Assembly (NCBI RefSeq): GCF_027925155.1
Contig: NZ_BSDY01000011.1
Coordinates: 1-64,000 of the forward strand
DNA from: Propionigenium maris DSM 9537
GTDB lineage: Bacteria > Fusobacteriota > Fusobacteriia > Fusobacteriales > Fusobacteriaceae
DNA: 64,000 nucleotides
Reading direction: 5' to 3'
A model generated the notes under the pieces. The model searched no databases. It worked only from the letters and a program-made list of their open reading frames with translations, and was not told where the DNA came from. Each line of letters opens with the position of its first letter. The stretch's first letter is position 1. Made by a program: the position numbers and the translations under genes. Of the stretch, positions 41,067-50,545 are shown in pieces.

Positions 41067-41343
41067 TTATATCTAGTGAAATTTTAGTATATACTATTTA
41101 AGGTCTAAAATTGTACCCAGAAGCAAGAATTAAAGGAAGGTAGGAGTATAGGATATCTAAAGAAAGTTGACAAGATCAACCGGATAAAGAGTGATTTTAG
41201 TGCCTGGTCTTTATTAAAGTAAAGAAGAGGGATTGGTGGAGTATTTTCGAAGTGTTAAGTAAATTATTTTTATTTTATTAACTTTTGGAATACCCAATTA
41301 ATTCTTTAAAAAATTAACTTAAAGTAAATGGAGGAAGAAGAGG

Positions 41344-42102
41344 TTGAAGAGATCGAAGAGAATGTATGAAGAGGAACTCTACTACGATGAGGGAGCAGAT
41401 GAGGATGAGATAGAGCTCATGGATCTGGTGTTTATCCTGGTGAGAAGGTGGAAGCTTATTGGAATTACCACTGCAGGTATGGCGGTACTGGGAGTAGTAT
41501 TTGCCCTGGTAAAGCCTGATGTTTATACAGCCAGCACAAAGCTAATGATATCCAGCGGAAATTACAGTGCAAGATCTCTGGACAAAAATGAGCTGAGCCT
41601 GAATCAGCAGCTGGTAACTACCTATACTGAGATAGCCAAGAACAGGGAAGTATCCATGGATATAATCAGAAAGTTTGGACTGGACATGACTCCAGGTGCA
41701 ATGGCTAAGAAGATAAAGGTAAGCCCTGTGGGAGACACGGAGTTTATTAAGATAGGTTATACAGACGGGGAGCCCCGTATGGCGGCTATGATCTCCAATG
41801 AGATAGCCAGAGCCTTTGTGGTAAGGGTAAGAGAGGTAATGGGAACCCAGAACCTGAAGGTTGTGGAACAGGCAGAGACACCGATCTATCCGTCGGGAAC
41901 TAGCAAGAAGCTGATAGTAGCTATAGCCATAGTACTGGGGGGAATGATAGGAGTATTTATCGCCTTTGGTCTGGAGTTTTTCCACAATACCATCAGAAAA
42001 CCGGAAGACATAGAGGGGATCCTGGGGGTATCTGTTATCGGAAGCATACCTGATTTTGAGGATTTAGAAGCTAGGGAGGCAAAGAAGAATGGCAAGAGAT
42101 AG
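41344..42102 (+). CDS. Polysaccharide co-polymerase (Wzz/YveK type)
   Basis: Controls chain length of a Wzy-dependent polysaccharide and activates the adjacent tyrosine kinase. It has an acidic N-terminus with IELMDLVFILVRRWKLI, a first helix (IGITTAGMAVLGVVFALV), a short periplasmic domain with YTASTKLMIS and QLVTTYTEIAKNREV, the PxxPxxP-like EQAETPIYPSGTSKK, and a second helix near residues 190-210. 252 residues is typical of the Gram-positive CpsC/YveK subtype. The start is TTG 41344 with GGAGG 9 bases upstream. It overlaps the kinase gene by 14 bases. Confidence 0.88.
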   Translation: MKRSKRMYEEELYYDEGADEDEIELMDLVFILVRRWKLIGITTAGMAVLGVVFALVKPDVYTASTKLMISSGNYSARSLDKNELSLNQQLVTTYTEIAKNREVSMDIIRKFGLDMTPGAMAKKIKVSPVGDTEFIKIGYTDGEPRMAAMISNEIARAFVVRVREVMGTQNLKVVEQAETPIYPSGTSKKLIVAIAIVLGGMIGVFIAFGLEFFHNTIRKPEDIEGILGVSVIGSIPDFEDLEAREAKKNGKR

Positions 42103-42823
42103 AGATAGAGACATACAGCAGGCACAGAGAAAGATATTTTTTAATGAGGATACAAACTCTCCCATGGCAGAGGCCTTCAGAGGGCTGAGAACCAACCTCT
42201 ACTTTATGAATGAGAGGGAGGAGTGCCACGTGGTGGTGTTTACAAGCTCGGTTCCCAAGGAGGGAAAGACCACTGTGGCAGCCAACTACGCCATGAGTAC
42301 AGCTGTAAACGGGAAGAGGACCCTGATCATAGACTGCGATATAAAGAGACCAAGGATAGACAACGCCTTTGATATAGAGGCTAGGGGAGGACTTCTGGCT
42401 CACCTGAGGGGAGAGAAGGAGCTTGCAGAGTGCATCGTAAGGGAGAGGTACAGAAACCTGGATATCCTTCCTACCAAGGGAAGCACCGAGTATACCACTG
42501 AGATGTTCCACAGCCAGAAGTTTGCTGGTGTAGTGGAGGAACTGAAGAAGAACTACGATCAGATTGTAATAGATACAGCTCCAGTGGGAGTAGCGGGAGA
42601 AGCGGGAATCATCTCCAAGCACGCCCACGGGGTAGTTGTGGTGTGTGGTTATGACATGATAAACAAGAAGCAGCTGATGCATACCAAGAAACACCTTGAA
42701 AATGCAGGGGCAAATATCTACGGCGCTGTGGTAAACAGGATAGACAGAAGCGGTTACGCATACGGATCATACAGCTACTACACAGATTATTACAAGTACT
42801 ACAATGAATATCAGCAGGGGTAG
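42089..42823 (+). CDS. CpsD-type bacterial tyrosine kinase
   Basis: An autophosphorylating BY-kinase that controls polysaccharide polymerisation and export. Walker A is SSVPKEGKTT at about 53-62, Walker A' is IIDCDIKRPR at 80-89 and Walker B is IVIDTAPVG. The C-terminus carries a Tyr cluster (YAYGSYSYYTDYYKYYNEY), the usual phosphorylation tail. It is a separate polypeptide from the Wzz-like partner (Gram-positive style) and overlaps it by 14 bases. Confidence 0.93.
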   Translation: MARDRDRDIQQAQRKIFFNEDTNSPMAEAFRGLRTNLYFMNEREECHVVVFTSSVPKEGKTTVAANYAMSTAVNGKRTLIIDCDIKRPRIDNAFDIEARGGLLAHLRGEKELAECIVRERYRNLDILPTKGSTEYTTEMFHSQKFAGVVEELKKNYDQIVIDTAPVGVAGEAGIISKHAHGVVVVCGYDMINKKQLMHTKKHLENAGANIYGAVVNRIDRSGYAYGSYSYYTDYYKYYNEYQQG

Positions 42824-42826
42824 CCT

Positions 42827-43597
42827 ATGACGGACCTACACAGCCACATCCTTTACGGGATAGATGACGGAGCAAGGAGCCTGGAGGAGAGCAGAAGGAT
42901 GCTTCTCCAGGCTAGGGAAGTAGGATATAGGAGGATAGTGAGTACAAGGCACTATCCCAACAATCAGTTTAAGGGTGACGGGGAAGATTTCAGTATCTCT
43001 CAGAGGCTGGAGATAGTGAAATCTGAAGCTGAGACCCTTGGAATGGAAGTGCTCAGGGGAGCTGAAGTGATGATAAGTCCCGAAACCCTCAGGGAGATAG
43101 AGGACGGGCAGGCGGATACCCTGGGAGAGAGCAGGACTGTTCTCATAGAGTTTCAGGTAGGAAGCATCGAGAGGGGCGGACTGGAGAGCGTGAGAAGGAT
43201 CGTGGAAGCGGGATACATTCCCCTCATAGCCCACGTAGAGAGGTACAGGTGGAAGACCGAAATCCTGGGAGAACTGAAAAAGCTTGGGGGAATACTCCAG
43301 ATGAATATGAGAGCAGCAGCTCTTGGGAAGGACCAGTGGAGGGAGTGGCTAACTTCCGGTCTCATAGATGTCCTGGCCACCGATGCCCACAGGGCAGAGG
43401 GGAGGAGCTATGAACTGACAGAGGAGATAGCTGCTCTAAAGAGTCTTTTGGGTGAGGAGAGGTTCAAGATCCTCACGGAGATAAATCCCGAAAGGCTTCT
43501 GGCTGGAGAGGAACTTATACAGTGGGAGGAAAAGCCTGAAGAAAAGATAAGTTCATTAGGTAAACTCCTCAGACTTGTTAGAAGAAAGAAAAAGTAG
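42827..43597 (+). CDS. CpsB-type PHP tyrosine phosphatase
   Basis: A manganese-dependent protein-tyrosine phosphatase of the PHP fold that dephosphorylates the CpsD kinase tail. Metal ligands are visible in DLHSHILYGIDDGA (3-16), the RGAEVMIS region, LIAHVERYR and LATDAHR. 256 residues is normal. It begins 3 bases after the kinase stop, completing the Wzz-CpsD-CpsB set. Confidence 0.92.
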   Translation: MTDLHSHILYGIDDGARSLEESRRMLLQAREVGYRRIVSTRHYPNNQFKGDGEDFSISQRLEIVKSEAETLGMEVLRGAEVMISPETLREIEDGQADTLGESRTVLIEFQVGSIERGGLESVRRIVEAGYIPLIAHVERYRWKTEILGELKKLGGILQMNMRAAALGKDQWREWLTSGLIDVLATDAHRAEGRSYELTEEIAALKSLLGEERFKILTEINPERLLAGEELIQWEEKPEEKISSLGKLLRLVRRKKK

Positions 43598-43659
43598 GAA
43601 GGTTTTTTAATTTATAATTTACAATGGGGAATTGACAATTAAAGGATCTAAGGCCTGAA

Positions 43660-43830
43660 AACCTTATCTTTGCCACGAATGGACACGAATTATGGAAGTA
43701 GAGATCTGTGGAAGTATTAATACAATAAAGATTGAAGTTTGTGAAGATCAGTGTAAATTAGCGGCTAAAAGATTATTTGTACCTTTTGTCTTGACACAAG
43801 AACGAACAAAAGCCCTTTAGCACAGAGTCT
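43660..43830. repeat. Short ATTCGTG/CACGAAT units and a partial B flank
   Basis: TTTGCCACGAATGGACACGAAT at 43671-43692 and TACCTTTTGT-CTTG-ACACAAGAACG at 43780-43806. Part of the gap 43598-44810. Confidence 0.5.
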
Positions 43831-43869
43831 CAGAGAGCGCAAAGGTTCACGGAAGAAATCTAAAAGGAA

Positions 43870-43937
43870 ACAACGTTTAAAAATCAAAATGTTGCGGGAA
43901 ATCATAGTCGTCAATATCTTGACTCTTTGATTTACGC
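43870..43937 (+). repeat. Repeat D, copy 5
   Basis: CAACGTTT/AAATGTTG (one G-T), AAATCA/TGATTT, TAGTCGTCAA/TTGACTC. It is very similar to copy 4. Confidence 0.75.
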
Positions 43938-44123
43938 GATTTTGTCACGAATTGCACGAATGGACACGAACAAACCTTAAAAGATGTTGAATTTGGTCGC
44001 AGATTACCACAAATTACACAAATTAATCATTAGAGATTAAGAGGCTAACCACGAATGACACGAATTCAGAAGGTAAGGGTCTGTGGAAGTATTTACACGA
44101 ATTTTGATTTTAAATAATTAAAC

Positions 44124-44368
44124 ACCGTCTTTATATCGATGAAGCTTTGTGCTTAGTTATCCACTAGGCCGTACGCCAGAATAAGTTCCGCAGTGATAAA
44201 CTCATATGTTTTGCATAGGGAGCGAGGACTGTAGCTATTAAAGGCCGTAGAGGAATCATTCAACTTTAGAGAGATGATAAAGAGGGCCAGGTTTTCTTTG
44301 GTTCGTTTCTTCGCAGTGAATGAAATGAGGAAGTACTCTTGGGGTATTGCTGGTCAAAAGAAATGAAC
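44124..44368 (-). repeat. Repeat A, copy 6 (reverse)
   Basis: Core 44125-44286, near-identical to copy 5, with CTACGGCC/GGCCTAG. 44400-44800 adds a CCCCCATCTAGGG...CCCTTGGCAAGGGG unit and ATTCGTG units; no gene was seen there. Confidence 0.85.
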
Positions 44369-44810
44369 ATATTTATTTAAGAGAGAGAAAATTTTTATAA
44401 ATTAAAAATCTAATATACCCCCATCTAGGGTATGTACTTCCCCCTTGGCAAGGGGAGAAGATAAGAGAGGGAACAAAAAATATTTGCCACGGATCACACA
44501 AATTTATGAAAATGGAAGTCTGTGGAAGCATCTACTCGAATAGATAATCTAATAAATAAGCCCTTCAACGCAAAGGCGCAGAGATCTCAGAGATTCACAG
44601 AGAAAACCTTATTACTTTGCACGAATAGACCAATCAATAACAATAAAGAGGATTATAGGTTAGATTTTTCAGAGTACTTTCATAGTACAGATATAATTAG
44701 TGAAAATTCGTGTCATTCGTGACAGAAGAAGATTTTTAAAGGCAATAAGTTAAGAAAAGAGAAGAAAGAAACTCTGGGGAAGAGGAATTGAAAAAGAGAG
44801 AGGGGAAGAG

Positions 44811-46052
44811 ATGAAGAGAAGAATTATGGGAGCAGCACTAATAGTCTTATCGGTGGCATCTTTAAGTTACGGGAGGGAGCTGGATCTGGACGGAGCTTTG
44901 GATTTGGCTGCTACTGGAAACCCGGATATAAGAATAAAGGAACTGGAAGGCAGAAAAAGGGAGTTAGAGGTAAGCAAGGATAAGAAAGAATTCCTACCTG
45001 TGGTAAGTGCAAGGACGATGTACCTGCCAAAGGAAAATAAGGACGGAGATGACGGATGGGCACCGACATTTGTAGGGGCTAACCTGCCACTGTATACCGG
45101 TGGGATCCGTAGGGCAAATCTGGCTAAGAGCAGGATAGACATGGAGATACAGGAAAGAGAGATGGAGATCCTGGATCTGGATATCAAGGAGCAGGTGGTA
45201 TTTCAGTACTTTGATATCCTCAATACCAAGAAGAATATAGAGGTAAATAAAACACTGATAGAAACCCTGAATAAGCAGAGGGATAGATTAAGCGGACTCT
45301 ATGAGGGAGGGAGACTGATTCCAAAATCTGAGCTCCTCAAGGTGGAATCGGATATCCTGAAAGCTGAAGCGGAGCTCTATACATTTGAGCAGACCCTAGA
45401 AGTGGAAAAATACAATCTGAAGATCCTCCTGGGGCTGGAGATGGAAGAGGAGTTAACTCTATCGGCATTTGACTACCAGGAGGTGGATCTGTCGGTATAT
45501 GAGATTGAATCCAATGTAAATACAGCACTGGCTCTGGGTAACAGAGCAGATATAGAGAGGCTGAAGGTAGAGAGGGCAGAGCAGGATGTAAAGATTGCAA
45601 GAGCAGAGTTTCTCCCTAAGATAAATGCCGCTGCAGCATATGTAGCAGACGAGGGATATGAGGATTATGAGAATGACTATGTGGCAACTATAAGTGCTAC
45701 CTGGAAGCTCTTTGACTGGGGAAGCAACTTTGATAACCTGAATCAGTCTAAGATAGGGCTGGAGCAGGCAGAGATAGAAAGCAGGAGAGGCCTTGATAAT
45801 GTAGAGGTGGAGCTAAGATCTGAATATGCCAATATGAACAGCCTGTATATCCTTACAGAGAGCGAGGAAAAAAACCTGGCCATAAGGAAGGAAAACCTGA
45901 GGATAGATACAATGAGATATGACGGCGGCTTTATCGGATCCTTTGAATATCTGGATTCAGTGACGAAGCTAAGCCAGGCTGAGAGTGAGTTTTTTAGGCT
46001 CCAGAGAGACCTTGTTCTTTCAGAGATAAGATATCAGGATCTACTCAAATAA
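44811..46052 (+). CDS. TolC-family outer-membrane efflux protein
   Basis: A signal peptide (MKRRIMGAALIVLSVASLSYG) is followed by two internally similar halves of long helices and short strands, as in TolC trimers. The DGALDLAATGNPDIR start, the NLPLYTGGIRRANL strand (about 89-102), the second-half AEFLPKINAAAAY and ATWKLFDWGSNFDNLNQSK, and the YLDSVTKLSQAESEFFRLQ end are characteristic. 413 residues is typical. It lies upstream of an HlyD-type adaptor and an FtsX-type permease, each separated by repeat-filled gaps. Confidence 0.9.
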   Translation: MKRRIMGAALIVLSVASLSYGRELDLDGALDLAATGNPDIRIKELEGRKRELEVSKDKKEFLPVVSARTMYLPKENKDGDDGWAPTFVGANLPLYTGGIRRANLAKSRIDMEIQEREMEILDLDIKEQVVFQYFDILNTKKNIEVNKTLIETLNKQRDRLSGLYEGGRLIPKSELLKVESDILKAEAELYTFEQTLEVEKYNLKILLGLEMEEELTLSAFDYQEVDLSVYEIESNVNTALALGNRADIERLKVERAEQDVKIARAEFLPKINAAAAYVADEGYEDYENDYVATISATWKLFDWGSNFDNLNQSKIGLEQAEIESRRGLDNVEVELRSEYANMNSLYILTESEEKNLAIRKENLRIDTMRYDGGFIGSFEYLDSVTKLSQAESEFFRLQRDLVLSEIRYQDLLK

Positions 46053-46063
46053 TAATATTTCGC

Positions 46064-46370
46064 ACCTTTTGTCTCGTGAAAAGTAAGCAATTTTAATTGC
46101 TATACTTTTCCGCAACGTTAAATGATTTAACGTTGTTTCATTTGTATCAACGTAATAAAATTACGTTGCGGCAAATCATAGTCGTCACTTTATGACTCGG
46201 TGATTTTCACGAAGTTCAAGACTTCCGTTAATTGTCTTTTGGGGTACAGCAAAGTTCCCGACTCTTTTTATAGGCTCTAGATAGAACCTATCCTGTATGA
46301 CGAGTCGAAGTAACTTACCTCAGTGAAGCTTAACGACTAACTGCAGTCGGCCTATAAAAACTTTAAACAC
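46064..46370 (+). repeat. Repeat B, copy 10, containing D copy 6
   Basis: An embedded D element (46112-46210) precedes the B stem CGACTC (46259-46264)/GAGTCG (46302-46307) with inner TATAGG/CCTGTA, then AAGTAACTTACCTC and CGACTAACTGCAGTCG. Same arrangement as B copy 3/D copy 2. Confidence 0.8.
46112..46210 (+). repeat. Repeat D, copy 6
   Basis: CAACGTTAAA/TTTAACGTTG and CAACGTAAT/ATTACGTTG, then AAATCA/TGATTT enclosing TAGTCGTCA/TGACTC. Confidence 0.8.
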
Positions 46371-46436
46371 TTACCACGAATGAGGCTAATTATGAAGGCA
46401 AGAATTTGGGGAAGCATTTACACGAATTGAGGTAAA

Positions 46437-46622
46437 AAAGTCCTCTTCTAAGTTGACATAGCTTTGTACTTAAAAGTTGCACTAGACCGTACAACAGCTT
46501 AAGTTCCGCAGCAAAGCGAGGACTGTAGCTCATAAAGGTCGTAGAGTAAAAATTAAACTTATGAAACATTGAAGAAGAGGTGTCTTTTCTTGGGTACTTT
46601 CTTTGGACAAGCAAAGAAAGTA
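46437..46622 (-). repeat. Repeat A, copy 7 (reverse, short)
   Basis: Core 46442-46580; ends changed to CCTCTTC/GAAGAGG but still complementary, CTACGACC/GGTCTAG and CATAA/TTATG kept; the CCTCG-hairpin region is shortened. Confidence 0.8.
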
Positions 46623-46695
46623 CAAAATCATTAAAGGAAGTTAAGAGGAAGATACACCAAATATAAAAAATAGAAAGAACCATGGGAGATATAGA

Positions 46696-48012
46696 ATGAA
46701 TAAGAAATATTTAGCTATAGCAATACTGGCTGTGGGGCTCCTGGGAGGGGCAGGAATAAAGGCAGTAAACAACAGGGGCGTGAAGGACGTACGTCTGGCC
46801 ACTGTAGCCAGGGAGAACCTGGAGGAGAGTGTAAGACTGGAGGGAGTAGTGGCTCCCAAGAATATGTACAACCTCTATACAGAGGTGCCTCTGGTTGTGG
46901 ACGAGGTAGTTGTGAACCTGGGACAGGAGGTCAAGGCGGGAGATGTCCTGGTGAAGTTCAGCCAGGGATCGGTAGAATCTGTGGAGAACGATATAAGAGG
47001 TCTGGAGCTGGACCTGAGAAACGCCAAGTTGGAACTGGATGACCTGGAGTCGGGAAGTATGAAGCTGGATCTGGATTCCAGAAAGCTGGAAACAGAAAGA
47101 ATGGAAAATCAGATGAAGAGTCTCAGAAGGAAGGAGCTGGTAGTGAAAAATGAGCTGGCTAACCTTACGGAGGAAGCAGAGGTAAAGATGCGGCTCTTTA
47201 GTGCAGAGGGGATCTCTTCCATAGAGGCCAACGATGTAATAACAAGAAAGGCCAGAAAAGAGATGGAGTATGAGGATATAAAAACTGAGGTTATTATTCT
47301 TCAGGAGAGGATGTCTCTGTCTGTAATGGGATATGAGAGGCTGAAGAGGGAGCTTGCCATCCAGAAGAATATGATAGAGAGCAGGATCGAGAAGTATCAG
47401 CTTTCACTTAACCAGATGCACAGCAGGTTTATAACTGAGCTGAAGGCACCTGTAGACGGTGTGGTAAGTGCCCTGGAGGTGGAGAACGGGACACCGGTAA
47501 CACCATCAAAGAGGGTTATGACCATAGTTACCCACGATGATTTTGTGGTAAAGGCAGATGTACCTGCAAGTATCGTGGAGACCCTGAGGGTGGGCATGGA
47601 TGCAGACATCGTATCCAGGGACAACTATGAGGACAAGATATATTCCGGTAAAGTTGATAAGATCGCCAGAGTAATAAAGACTGTGGACAGAGGAAACTAT
47701 GAGGACAAGGTAGTGGAGGTAGAGCTTTCACTGGACAGTGCAGAGGGACTGAAGCCAGGATCCCCTGTGGATATAGATATCCTGGGTAACCGTATGGAGA
47801 TGATCACAGTGGTGGATGCTTTCTCGGTACTGGAGGAGAACGGAAGAAACTATGTGTATACCATAGAGGAGGGAAGAGCCAGAAAGCAGGAGGTAAGCAT
47901 AGGTGTAAAGACCTTCTCCAAGTATCAGGTTCTGGATCTCCAGGAGGGAACTGAGATAGTGGTAAATCCCTTTGCCATAAGAAACGGTGATAAGACTAGG
48001 GTGATGAGGTAA
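46696..48012 (+). CDS. HlyD/RND-type periplasmic adaptor protein
   Basis: Bridges an inner-membrane transporter to TolC. A membrane anchor (LAIAILAVGLLGGAGI) is followed by a first lipoyl half (VDEVVVNLGQEVKAGDVLVKF, about 72-92), a long coiled-coil hairpin (about 100-240), the second lipoyl half (ELKAPVDGVVSALEVENGTPV), a beta-barrel (IVETLRVGMDADIV) and a membrane-proximal domain. 438 residues fits MacA-like adaptors. GGGAGA precedes the ATG. No promoter was recognised; B and A repeats lie directly upstream. Confidence 0.88.
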   Translation: MNKKYLAIAILAVGLLGGAGIKAVNNRGVKDVRLATVARENLEESVRLEGVVAPKNMYNLYTEVPLVVDEVVVNLGQEVKAGDVLVKFSQGSVESVENDIRGLELDLRNAKLELDDLESGSMKLDLDSRKLETERMENQMKSLRRKELVVKNELANLTEEAEVKMRLFSAEGISSIEANDVITRKARKEMEYEDIKTEVIILQERMSLSVMGYERLKRELAIQKNMIESRIEKYQLSLNQMHSRFITELKAPVDGVVSALEVENGTPVTPSKRVMTIVTHDDFVVKADVPASIVETLRVGMDADIVSRDNYEDKIYSGKVDKIARVIKTVDRGNYEDKVVEVELSLDSAEGLKPGSPVDIDILGNRMEMITVVDAFSVLEENGRNYVYTIEEGRARKQEVSIGVKTFSKYQVLDLQEGTEIVVNPFAIRNGDKTRVMR

Positions 48013-48684
48013 AAGAGAAAATTTATAATTTATAATTGAAAATTGACAATAGAAAATCAAAGTCAAGACATCTGACACGAACCCCCCAAGGGGACTTCCT
48101 CGCTACGCTCACAGCGTTACACAAATTATGAAAGTAGAAGTTTGTGGAGGTATTTATACGAGTTAAGGCTTAAATGGGTGAAGGGTAGGGGCATGAAATA
48201 ATAAAAACTAGCCCTTTAACGCAGAGCCTCAGAGAACTCAAAGGTTCACAGAGGAGACCTCAAACATTATTTTTGCCACTAATCTTCACCAATCGACACC
48301 AATAAAGACAGATTATTAGTTTACACTTTTAGAATACTTCAATAGTAGATCTACAGAATTAGTGAAGATTCGTGTTAATTTGTGGCAAAAAAAGGTTTTA
48401 AACTTAACTAAAGGTTTACACAGATTAAAATATAAAATCTAGACACTTGTCACGAATTACCCTAATTATGGAGGTAAGAGTCTGTGGAAGCATTTACACG
48501 AAATTTTTATCAAATAATTAAAAACTTTAATTATTTAGTTATAAATTCAGCTAAGGAATACTAATGTTTTTTATATTCGTGAAAATTCGTGTCATTCGTG
48601 ACTGAAAAAAAGACTTTGAACTTAGTTGAAGATTAAAAGAAATTAGTTTTTTAAATTATCCAATATTTTTTAGAAGGAGCACAG
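48013..48684. repeat. Gap with short ATTCGTG, CTCAGAG and CCCC units only
   Basis: Contains CACGAACCCCCCAAGGGG (48075-48092), ACGCAGAGCCTCAGAG, GAAGATTCGTGTTAATTTGTGG, GTCACGAATTACCC and GAAAATTCGTGTCATTCGTG. No A, B or D element and no ORF with a ribosome site were seen. Confidence 0.55.
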
Positions 48685-49833
48685 ATGAAATTTTACCTTT
48701 GGACAGCAAAAAAATTCATATGGGGGAACAGGGGAAGAGCCATAATCCCCCTTCTGGGGATAGCAGCAGGGGTTTCCCTGGTGTTTGTGATCCTGTCTAT
48801 TGGTGAGGGGGGGCGGCGTACAGTACGGACTGATCTGAGCCTTCTGGGAGAGAACAGGATAATGGTTGTACCCGGGAGCAGCAGGAGGGCCAAGGCCTTT
48901 GATGAGAGGGATGCAGCCAGGATAGAGGGGATCCCCGGAGTGGAGTATGTGCATCTTACTGAGAACAGGGCAGTTGCCACCACCTCCAGGGGGAGCCAGG
49001 TAGAGGTGACGGGGTATAGAGGTAAAGCCATGAATGCCATGGAGATAGAGGTCGTTAAGGGCTCTGGTTTTCCCCTTGGAAGAGGTGAGATCCTCATCGA
49101 TGAGAGGACAGCCAGGGAGGAGTATGGAAGCCTGGATGTGGCCGGGAGAGGTCTGGAAATCGGCATGGGCAGCAGGAAGAGTGAGTATAAGATCTCCGGG
49201 GTATACCGTAACGGCATGGACAGCATGAAGATCCACGGGGGAGCCATGGTGGCTGGAGGAGAGATGGAGGAGATCCTTGGAAGGATAAGATCCCGGGAGA
49301 TGATCGTCTCCTTCTATCCCGAGGAGAAGCCCGAGAGGAGCTATCCCCTTATCCTCAGTACCTTAGACAGATCCCACGGAGGAAGAAACTTATACAGGAT
49401 CTCTGAGACCAACGGCAGGTATCAGAGGATAAAAAAGATAATGAAGATAATCAATATGTCCCTGGGAGCCATGGGAACGGCAGCCCTCCTTCTGGGGGGA
49501 GCTGGAGCAGCGAACCTCATGCTTCTTTCTATAAATGAGAGGAGATCCCACATAGGTATCCTGAGGGCTGTGGGGACACCGGGAGCGGGAGTGGGGAAGA
49601 TCTTTCTCATAGAGACCCTGATCCTCACCACAGCGGGGGGACTTCTGGGAATTCCCGGAGGATTTATAGCCTCGGAGGTAGTGGGAAGGGTCACAGGAGT
49701 GAGTCCAAGCTACGGCCTGTGGCAGGTAGGGGTGACTCTCCTTATAGCCATAGCCATGGGAGGAGTGGCTGGGTACTGTCCTGCCATGAAGGCGGCTAGG
49801 ATGGAGCCCATAGAAGCGATAAGGGATAATTAA
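48685..49833 (+). CDS. MacB/FtsX-type ABC transporter permease
   Basis: An inner-membrane subunit with one N-terminal helix (about 19-42), a periplasmic MacB-like core domain and three C-terminal helices ending PAMKAARMEPIEAIRDN, the usual FtsX signature. The segment LLSINERRSHIGILRAVGTPG is the coupling region for the ATPase. No ATP-binding subunit is encoded beside it, and the sequence carries no Walker motif of its own. With the TolC and HlyD-like genes it would form a tripartite exporter. GAAGGAG precedes the ATG. 382 residues. Confidence 0.88.
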   Translation: MKFYLWTAKKFIWGNRGRAIIPLLGIAAGVSLVFVILSIGEGGRRTVRTDLSLLGENRIMVVPGSSRRAKAFDERDAARIEGIPGVEYVHLTENRAVATTSRGSQVEVTGYRGKAMNAMEIEVVKGSGFPLGRGEILIDERTAREEYGSLDVAGRGLEIGMGSRKSEYKISGVYRNGMDSMKIHGGAMVAGGEMEEILGRIRSREMIVSFYPEEKPERSYPLILSTLDRSHGGRNLYRISETNGRYQRIKKIMKIINMSLGAMGTAALLLGGAGAANLMLLSINERRSHIGILRAVGTPGAGVGKIFLIETLILTTAGGLLGIPGGFIASEVVGRVTGVSPSYGLWQVGVTLLIAIAMGGVAGYCPAMKAARMEPIEAIRDN

Positions 49834-50255
49834 AAACCAAGAAGTGGAACCGCGAATGGTCACGAATTACACGAATAAAAAGAAGCGGTGGGAGAAAAAT
49901 TAGATAATAATAAGCCCTTCAACACAGAGGCTCACGGAGAGAAGATTTAGACCTTAGTTTGCCACGAATGGACACGAATTATGGAAGTAGAAGTTTGTGG
50001 ATGTATTAATACAAAAGGTTGGTTTTATTAGTGAAGATTAGTGTAAATTCGTGGCTAAAAGAATTTGATCTTAGTCACAGATTTAAACAGATTAGACCCC
50101 CTTCTCGGGAGTGTGCTTCCCCCTTGGTAAGGGGAGAAGATAACAGGGGAAAAGGTAAACATTAATCACGAATTATTTTAAAATTAAGATTATTTATAGA
50201 AAGTTAACTTTGACAAATTTGACTTGAAAAATATACTTTGTGAAAAAATATTAAA
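49834..50255. repeat. Short ATTCGTG and CCCC units after the permease gene
   Basis: CACGAATTACACGAAT, GCCACGAATGGACACGAATT, AAATTCGTGGC and CCCCCTTCTCGGGAGTGTGCTTCC units. No hairpin terminator or ORF was seen. Confidence 0.5.
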
Positions 50256-50260
50256 AAAAA

Positions 50261-50295
50261 GATGAATATAAGTGACTTTGTCACTTATATTCATC
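50261..50295. promoter_or_regulatory. 35-base perfect palindrome containing GTGAC-TTT-GTCAC (site 4)
   Basis: GATGAATATAAGTGAC-TTT-GTCACTTATATTCATC. On the minus strand it is followed by eight T, so it could also be a terminator of an unseen minus-strand transcript. Confidence 0.5.
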
Positions 50296-50379
50296 TGGAA
50301 ATTAGTGTAGTATATTTTCTGTAAGGGTGTATATGGATTAACCTGGAGTGAAAAAGGATTTTGTACCTTTCTCTTGAAA

Positions 50380-50545
50380 AAAAGGTGCCCAAAGTTCAAG
50401 ACTTCCGGTAATTGTCTTTGGAGGTATAACATATTAATCGTTTCTTTTATGGACTCTGGATAGGACCTAATAAGTCCGACGAAACGGAGTAGGGATAACA
50501 GAGAAGTCGGACGACTATCTACAGTCGATAAAAAGCTTCGTGATC
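50380..50545 (+). repeat. Repeat B, copy 11
   Basis: Outer stem CGTTTC (50439-50444)/GAAACG (50481-50486), inner GGACT/AGTCC, then CGACTATCTACAGTCG. The left flank begins ACCTTTCTCTTG...AAAAGGTGCC. 50545-50740 has ATTCGTG units. Confidence 0.8.
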
